Source of the DNA: Oscillospiraceae bacterium | GTDB taxonomy: Bacteria; Bacillota; Clostridia; Oscillospirales; Ruminococcaceae | DNA length: 10,021 nucleotides | Reading direction: 5' to 3' | Assembly (NCBI GenBank): GCA_017483405.1 | Contig: JAFUWP010000020.1 | Location: 1 to 10,021 of the forward strand | Shown here: in pieces, positions 6,429-10,021 of the stretch | Position numbering within the stretch: the first letter of the stretch is position 1 | Layout: every line of letters begins with the position of its first letter | Notes under the pieces: generated by a model | Databases searched by the model: none | What the model was told of the DNA's origin: nothing | The model's input: only the letters and a program-made list of their open reading frames with translations | Translations under genes and position numbers: made by a program

Positions 6429-6457
6429 ATTATAATACAATCTGCCGTAATTTGCAA
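6429..6457 (-). promoter_or_regulatory. Promoter-like element just downstream of tetR
   Basis: On the minus strand TTGCAA (6452-6457, four of six consensus bases) is followed by a 17-nt spacer and a perfect TATAAT (6429-6434). Predicted start near 6422, exactly at the 5' arm of the structured RNA. It begins 11 nt after the tetR coding sequence ends. Confidence 0.6.
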
Positions 6458-6467
6458 CAGACAAATT

Positions 6468-7046
6468 TCAGGATTTGTCTGAATTCGGAATCTCTCCGGA
6501 AGATGTTCGCAGAATTTTTTCAGCAATAATGCCGTGCAGTTCGCACATTCTCCGGAAAGGCGGCTGAATTTCGGTCTGCATAGAGTGATTCAGCCAGTCC
6601 ATCACCTGTCCGAATACAGTACATTTGTAGTAGTGAATCAGCAGGGATTTATCCGCTGGAGTGACGGAAGTTTCTTCTGCAAAAGCTGTTTCGATAAAGC
6701 TGGTGACGGTATATTCACAGATATGCCACAGACTTTGTTCATACAGTTCCCGATGTGAAGTAGCATAGAGATTCTGAATGATTTTCCGATGTTTTTTCGC
6801 AAAAGCGACTGTAATATTCAGACAGGTTTCCAGCGAATCTACAGATTTGTAAGTTTCGAGGGTTTTGTCCGCCTCCGAACGGAAGATTTCTTCAATCAGT
6901 GCGGGAATATCCTGAAAATGATAATAGAACGTATTCCGGTTGATGCCGCAGTCAGTAACAATGTCACGAACTGTAATTTTATCAACGGATTTTTTATGCA
7001 GAAGTTTCAGCATGGAATTCTGAATCATCTGTTTGGTCAGATGCAA
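6468..7046 (-). CDS. TetR/AcrR family transcriptional regulator
   Basis: The protein has 192 residues if it starts at TTG 7046-7044. That start has a strong AAGGGGG site 4-5 nt upstream and puts the helix-turn-helix at the usual distance from the N-terminus. The frame runs further upstream, but those codons include the promoter. The N-terminus LTKQMIQNSMLKLLHKKSVD and ITVRDIVTDCGINRNTFYYHF (24-44) form a typical TetR DNA-binding domain, closest in style to the DhaS-like subgroup of Firmicutes. The C-terminal ligand and dimer domain has GQVMDWLNHSMQ (146-157), seen in that subgroup. It is probably a dimeric repressor; ligand and targets are unknown. It has its own promoter with a palindrome at its start, so autoregulation is likely. 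No efflux pump or enzyme gene lies next to it in the window. Confidence 0.85.
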   Translation of the reverse strand: MHLTKQMIQNSMLKLLHKKSVDKITVRDIVTDCGINRNTFYYHFQDIPALIEEIFRSEADKTLETYKSVDSLETCLNITVAFAKKHRKIIQNLYATSHRELYEQSLWHICEYTVTSFIETAFAEETSVTPADKSLLIHYYKCTVFGQVMDWLNHSMQTEIQPPFRRMCELHGIIAEKILRTSSGEIPNSDKS

Positions 7047-7057
7047 AATACCCCCTT
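7044..7057 (-). promoter_or_regulatory. Ribosome binding site and TTG start of tetR
   Basis: The minus strand has AAGGGGG followed by TATT and TTG. This site decides the start of tetR, because the ATG at 7103-7101 has no Shine-Dalgarno sequence and the earlier ATG codons lie upstream of the predicted transcript start. Confidence 0.75.
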
Positions 7058-7068
7058 CTTTCTGTAAC

Positions 7069-7098
7069 AAAAAAGCCGGCCGTAATCTACAGCCAGCT
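7069..7098 (-). terminator. Terminator-like hairpin in the tetR leader (possible attenuator)
   Basis: On the minus strand AGCTGGC (7098-7092) pairs with GCCGGCT (7080-7074) with one G-T pair around an 11-nt loop, followed by six T. It lies between the predicted tetR transcript start (about 7125) and the TTG start codon, so it would end transcription before the gene unless it is overcome. The stem is short but GC-rich. Confidence 0.5.
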
Positions 7099-7116
7099 CC
7101 CATAATTGCGTATCTT

Positions 7117-7127
7117 CTTGTAACAAG
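7117..7127. promoter_or_regulatory. Palindrome at the tetR transcription start, candidate TetR operator
   Basis: CTTGTAACAAG is a perfect inverted repeat about a central base and covers the predicted +1 region just downstream of the -10 box. A related TTGTTACA (minus strand) recurs in the leader near 7063-7070. TetR-family repressors commonly bind such palindromes over their own promoter; binding here is inference. Confidence 0.5.
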
Positions 7128-7131
7128 TATT

Positions 7132-7160
7132 AGTATAGCATATTTTTCCGGATTTGTCAA
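7132..7160 (-). promoter_or_regulatory. Sigma-A promoter of tetR
   Basis: The minus strand has TTGACA (7155-7160), a 17-nt spacer and TATACT (7132-7137), with TG two bases before the -10 box as in extended -10 promoters. The predicted start near 7125 gives a leader of about 80 nt. Confidence 0.85.
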
Positions 7161-7170
7161 GAGGGGGAGA

Positions 7171-7202
7171 CAAAAAATCATCCCCGTCCGGAACGGGGAT
7201 GA
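7171..7202 (-). terminator. Intrinsic terminator of the coiled-coil gene
   Basis: The arms CATCCCCGT (7179-7187) and ACGGGGATG (7193-7201) pair perfectly around a 5-nt loop, extended by one more A-T pair. On the minus strand the stem is followed by A and six T (7177-7172). It lies 6 nt after the stop of the coiled-coil gene and just before the tetR promoter, so the two genes are separate units. Confidence 0.92.
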
Positions 7203-7207
7203 AAGCA

Positions 7208-10021
7208 TTATACTTCGATTTTGCCCTTGCGCTTGACATGCAGAGCGCGGTCACGGATTTCTCCGGCGGCCGGATTGATAGCCTTGACAGGATATTTTGT
7301 ATCATCATCAAGCTCGGCCATCTCAAACACCGGAAGAAGAATTTCAAGCTGTTCGCCGGTTTCGCCTTCACCTGTGAGAGCAGGGTAGAAATGTGGATTC
7401 GGAATCATTGCGCCGTTGCGGAGCAGAGCGATTTCGGCTTCTTCGGGATTCTTGGCATGTTGCAGAACGAGGTCGCCGTCATCCGAGAAGGTGATATGCA
7501 CGAAACGGACACCTTCCTGTTTTTCGAGATTTGCGACACTCGATGCTACTTGCAGATAAGCCGCGCCGGCATTTTCGCGTTTTGCATTCATACGGGCTTT
7601 GTATTCTTCCAGATTCTGACGGAGTTTTTTGTTTTCCGTCTGGAGGATGTTATACTGCTGTTCAGTTGTATGCAGTTTTTCCTGCATCTGCGCCTGTTGC
7701 TGTGCGTTCTGAATGTTGATTCTGTCCAGTTCGGACTGGAGCTGTTCATTCTGTTCGAGCGCGTTTTCTAGTTCGGAGCGCAAATCTTCATTTTCTTCGG
7801 TAACTTCTTCGAGCTGTGCGCGGATGTCATCTGTTTCCTCCTCGGTATCCTCATCGAAGGCATCCAGTTCATCACTAGCGGACTGCTGTTGTTTGAGGGT
7901 ATCGTTTTCTTGCAGAGCGTTTTCCAGCTGAGAGCGGAGTTCCTGATTTTCAGCATCCGCATCATTGTACTGTGTCTGGAGGGATTTAATCTGATTTGCG
8001 GCGTTCAGGAGTGCAGTACGAAACTCATCATTCTGTTTGGTGGTGGAATCGAGTTCGGTATACAGGCTGTCGATTTCTTCCTTATCCTTCTGCTGTTTTT
8101 CGGCGGCATCGGCGAGCTGGGATTCGAGCGCCTGTTTTTCCTGTATGAGTTTTTCCTGAACTTCCGAGCCGGAGGCTTCATCGGCTTCTAGCTGAGACTG
8201 GAATTGTTGCGCCTGAGAAACAGCAAATTTCAGTTGTTCCTGAAGTTCCTGCATTTCCTGCGCGGATTTTTCCTGTTCGGCTTTGAGCGATGCAATCTCC
8301 TGATTATCGGAATCCTGTTTTTCCGTGAGAGCAGAAGTCAGGTCAGAAATCTGCTGATTGGCATCTGCGAGCTGATTTTCGAGTTCCTGTTTTTCGCCGG
8401 AAAGCTTGATTTTCTCAGATTTGAGGGCAATAAGCTCCTGATTATCGGAATCCTGTTTTTCCGTGAGCGCGGAAGTCAGGTCAGAAATCTGCTGATTTGC
8501 ATCTGCAAGCTGATTTTCGAGTTCCTGTTTTTCATCGGAAAGCTTGATTTTCTCAGCTTTGAGGGTATCCAATTCCTGATTATCGGAATCCTGTTTAGAT
8601 TCCAGCTCAGTCTGGAAGTTCTGTGCCTGAGAAACGGCGAAACGGAGTTGTTCTTCGAGTTCCTGTTTCTGCTGGGTGATGGTTTCCAGTTCGGATTTCA
8701 GGGAAGTCACCTGAGAATCATCAGAATTTTGTCTGCTGATGAGTTCAGAAGTTAAATCTTCAATCTGCTGATTAGCATCTGCAAGCTGTTCTGCGAGTTC
8801 CTGATTCTGGTCGGAGAGTTTAGAAGTTTCAGCTTTGAGGGCATCTAATTCCTGATTATCGGAATCCTGTTTGGATTCCAGCTCGGTCTGGAAGTTCTGC
8901 GCCTGAGAAACGGCGAAACGGAGTTGTTCTTCGAGTTCCTGTTTCTGCTGGGAGATAGTATCCAGTTCGGATTTCAGGGAAGTGAGTTCCGACTGTTCGG
9001 AATTCTGCTGATTTTCGAGCTGGGACTGTAACTCTGCAATCTGACGGGAGGCATCTTCGAGAGCGGATTCAGAATCTTTTTTCTGATTGAACAGTTCTAC
9101 GCGATGTTTTTCGCGGAGAGCGGCAAGTTCGGCTTCATATTCATCCTGCTGTCGCCGGATACTGTCATGAAGTGCGGAGATTTCTGCATCAGATTCGTTT
9201 GAAGAATCTGTATGCTGACTGTTGATAAGTTCCGTACTCAAATCATCGACTTGCTGAAGGGCATCAGCGAGCTGTTCCTGTAAGTTTTTGTTTTCTTCCA
9301 GAAGTTTGGAAAGCTGACCGGAATCCGCATCAGGCTGAGAAGACTGTTCGAGCTGTTCGCGGAGCTGTTTGACCTGACGGGCGGCATCCTGCAATTTAAG
9401 GCGATATTCAGAATTCTGCTGTTCGAGTGCATCCATATCAGCACGAAGTGAAATTTCAATTTCTTCGGGAGTACGGGAAGGCACATCGGCCTTAGCGGAG
9501 AGTTCAGCGCGGAGATTTTTAATCTGGCTGTTAGCCTTGTCGAGTTCTTCGCGGAGCAGATTGTCATCTGCCGGAAGGGGAGTTCCGGAGCGGAGCTGTT
9601 CTGTCAGGCTTTGAATCTGTTCGTTCGCCTGACGGAGTTCCTCACGGAGTGCGGAATCATCACCGGACGGCATGGATTCGATTTCCTGCCGGAGAGAGGC
9701 AATCTGGAATTGATATTCTGAATTTTGTTTTTCGGCACTTTCGAGAGATGCCCGAAGGATTTTCTTTTCGCGTTCAAAGGCATCTGTTTTTTCTTCCAGT
9801 TCAGAAGCCGGAACAGAAGACGCGGATTGTTCGGAAAGTGTAGTATTTTCGGAACGGAGTGTTTCAATTTGTTTTGCGGCATCGGCGAGTTTTGTGCGGA
9901 ACTCGTCATTCTGATTCAGAACGGAATCCAGTTCTTTCTGGATTTCGGCGGCATTTTTCTGTTCCTGCGCGATTTTTTCATTTTGTTCCTTGCGCAGTTC
10001 CATGACCTGAGCGGCGGCATC
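7208..10021 (-). CDS. Partial giant coiled-coil protein with unrecognised C-terminal domain
   Basis: The frame stays open to the window edge, so 937 C-terminal residues are visible and the N-terminus is missing. An ATG at 10003 has no ribosome binding site, and the codons before it (DAAAQV) continue the coiled coil. From the edge to about residue 805 (numbered from that ATG) nearly everything is heptad-patterned, rich in Glu, Gln, Leu, Ser and Asn, with units such as QLADANQQI and EEQLRFAVSQAQ. Residues 343-618 are six tandem 46-residue repeats. A very acidic break (711-726) follows. From about 812 to 931 is a non-coiled region with VRFVHITFSDDGDLVLQHA, NPEEAEIALL and IPNPHFYPALTGEGETGEQLEILLPVFEM, ending in basic KRKGKIEV; I do not recognise it. 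No membrane segment is visible. A cytoskeletal, scaffold or surface-linked filament role is possible but not shown. It resembles SMC, myosin or MukB only through coiled-coil composition. Confidence 0.9.
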   Translation of the reverse strand, partial: DAAAQVMELRKEQNEKIAQEQKNAAEIQKELDSVLNQNDEFRTKLADAAKQIETLRSENTTLSEQSASSVPASELEEKTDAFEREKKILRASLESAEKQNSEYQFQIASLRQEIESMPSGDDSALREELRQANEQIQSLTEQLRSGTPLPADDNLLREELDKANSQIKNLRAELSAKADVPSRTPEEIEISLRADMDALEQQNSEYRLKLQDAARQVKQLREQLEQSSQPDADSGQLSKLLEENKNLQEQLADALQQVDDLSTELINSQHTDSSNESDAEISALHDSIRRQQDEYEAELAALREKHRVELFNQKKDSESALEDASRQIAELQSQLENQQNSEQSELTSLKSELDTISQQKQELEEQLRFAVSQAQNFQTELESKQDSDNQELDALKAETSKLSDQNQELAEQLADANQQIEDLTSELISRQNSDDSQVTSLKSELETITQQKQELEEQLRFAVSQAQNFQTELESKQDSDNQELDTLKAEKIKLSDEKQELENQLADANQQISDLTSALTEKQDSDNQELIALKSEKIKLSGEKQELENQLADANQQISDLTSALTEKQDSDNQEIASLKAEQEKSAQEMQELQEQLKFAVSQAQQFQSQLEADEASGSEVQEKLIQEKQALESQLADAAEKQQKDKEEIDSLYTELDSTTKQNDEFRTALLNAANQIKSLQTQYNDADAENQELRSQLENALQENDTLKQQQSASDELDAFDEDTEEETDDIRAQLEEVTEENEDLRSELENALEQNEQLQSELDRINIQNAQQQAQMQEKLHTTEQQYNILQTENKKLRQNLEEYKARMNAKRENAGAAYLQVASSVANLEKQEGVRFVHITFSDDGDLVLQHAKNPEEAEIALLRNGAMIPNPHFYPALTGEGETGEQLEILLPVFEMAELDDDTKYPVKAINPAAGEIRDRALHVKRKGKIEV
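8150..8977 (-). repeat. Six tandem 138-bp (46-residue) repeats inside the coiled-coil gene
   Basis: Units start at residues 343, 389, 435, 481, 527 and 573 of the visible protein, each opening with LK(S/A)E and mostly ending near KQDSDNQEL. There are two unit types. The LRFAVSQAQNFQ type is units 1, 3 and 6; the QLADANQQI type is units 2, 4 and 5. Units 1 and 3 are almost identical, as are 4 and 5, also at DNA level, which points to recent duplication. A length of 46 is not a multiple of 7, but it is close to 6.5 heptads. Confidence 0.9.

Noticed and set aside
6335..6526. 63-codon open frame on the minus strand over the small RNA region
   Set aside because: Its first half overlaps the tetR end in another frame, and the predicted transcript begins after its usable start codons. 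An internal ATG lacks a ribosome binding site. The Cys-rich end (CDCSGILWC) is best explained by the stem sequence.
7047..7208. Upstream extension of tetR to ATG codons at 7103 or 7208
   Set aside because: The promoter, operator-like palindrome and terminator of the previous gene lie inside the extension, and the extra residues do not fit the family N-terminus.
7154..7771. 205-codon open frame on the + strand
   Set aside because: It starts across the tetR promoter and the terminator at 7171-7202 and lies antisense to the coiled-coil gene; no promoter or ribosome binding site in that direction.
8204..8755. 183-codon open frame on the + strand
   Set aside because: It is antisense to the repetitive coiled-coil gene; its Leu/Phe/Ile-rich translation follows from the Glu/Gln/Lys-rich repeats on the other strand. 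No ribosome binding site.
8150..8977. CRISPR-like array
   Set aside because: The repeats are contiguous 138-bp coding units without spacers and preserve a reading frame.
10001..10003. ATG at 10003 as the true start of the coiled-coil gene
   Set aside because: There is no Shine-Dalgarno sequence before it and the coiled-coil reading frame continues to the window edge, so the gene is partial.

Overview
The window reads as chromosomal DNA of a low-to-medium GC anaerobic Firmicute, most likely a Clostridia/Ruminococcus-type gut bacterium. This is inferred from gene style only: a compact atp operon with strong Gram-positive ribosome binding sites, several TTG starts, a DhaS-like TetR regulator and consensus sigma-A promoters. 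Every gene I can support lies on the minus strand, so the biological order runs from right to left.

Right part (10021 to 7208): the C-terminal 937 residues of a very large Glu/Gln-rich coiled-coil protein, open at the window edge. It contains six tandem 46-residue repeats and a C-terminal non-coiled domain I do not recognise, and it ends at a strong intrinsic terminator (7171-7202). Next comes a tetR-type regulator with a near-perfect promoter (7132-7160), a palindrome at the start of the transcript that could be an operator, and a terminator-like hairpin in its leader. It most likely starts at a TTG codon at 7046.

Between tetR and the ATP synthase operon (6467 to 6176) there is no protein gene. 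There is a promoter-like element just after the tetR stop, about 80 nt of self-complementary sequence and a bidirectional terminator. Together they look like a small independent RNA gene of about 130 nt. A textbook sigma-A promoter (6213-6241) then drives the atp operon.

Centre (6175 to 923): atpI-like, atpB, atpE, atpF, atpH, a 94-residue three-helix membrane protein, atpA and atpG, i.e. subunits I, a, c, b, delta, alpha and gamma of F1Fo ATP synthase. The c subunit carries the residues of a Na+ site with two carboxylates (E37 and E70), which predicts sodium coupling. The small membrane gene sits between atpH and atpA, where no gene is expected. atpD and atpC, which normally follow atpG, are not in the window.

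Left end (922 to 1): an A+T-rich accessory segment directly after atpG. It holds an Imm1-like immunity protein gene, a truncated 3' end of an isoprenylcysteine methyltransferase-family gene, and the start of an unrecognised gene cut by the window edge. The two small genes are each preceded by the same 18-nt sequence, which encodes the last residues of the methyltransferase. This suggests that cassettes recombined at that gene's 3' end and entered the atp operon between atpG and the expected atpD.
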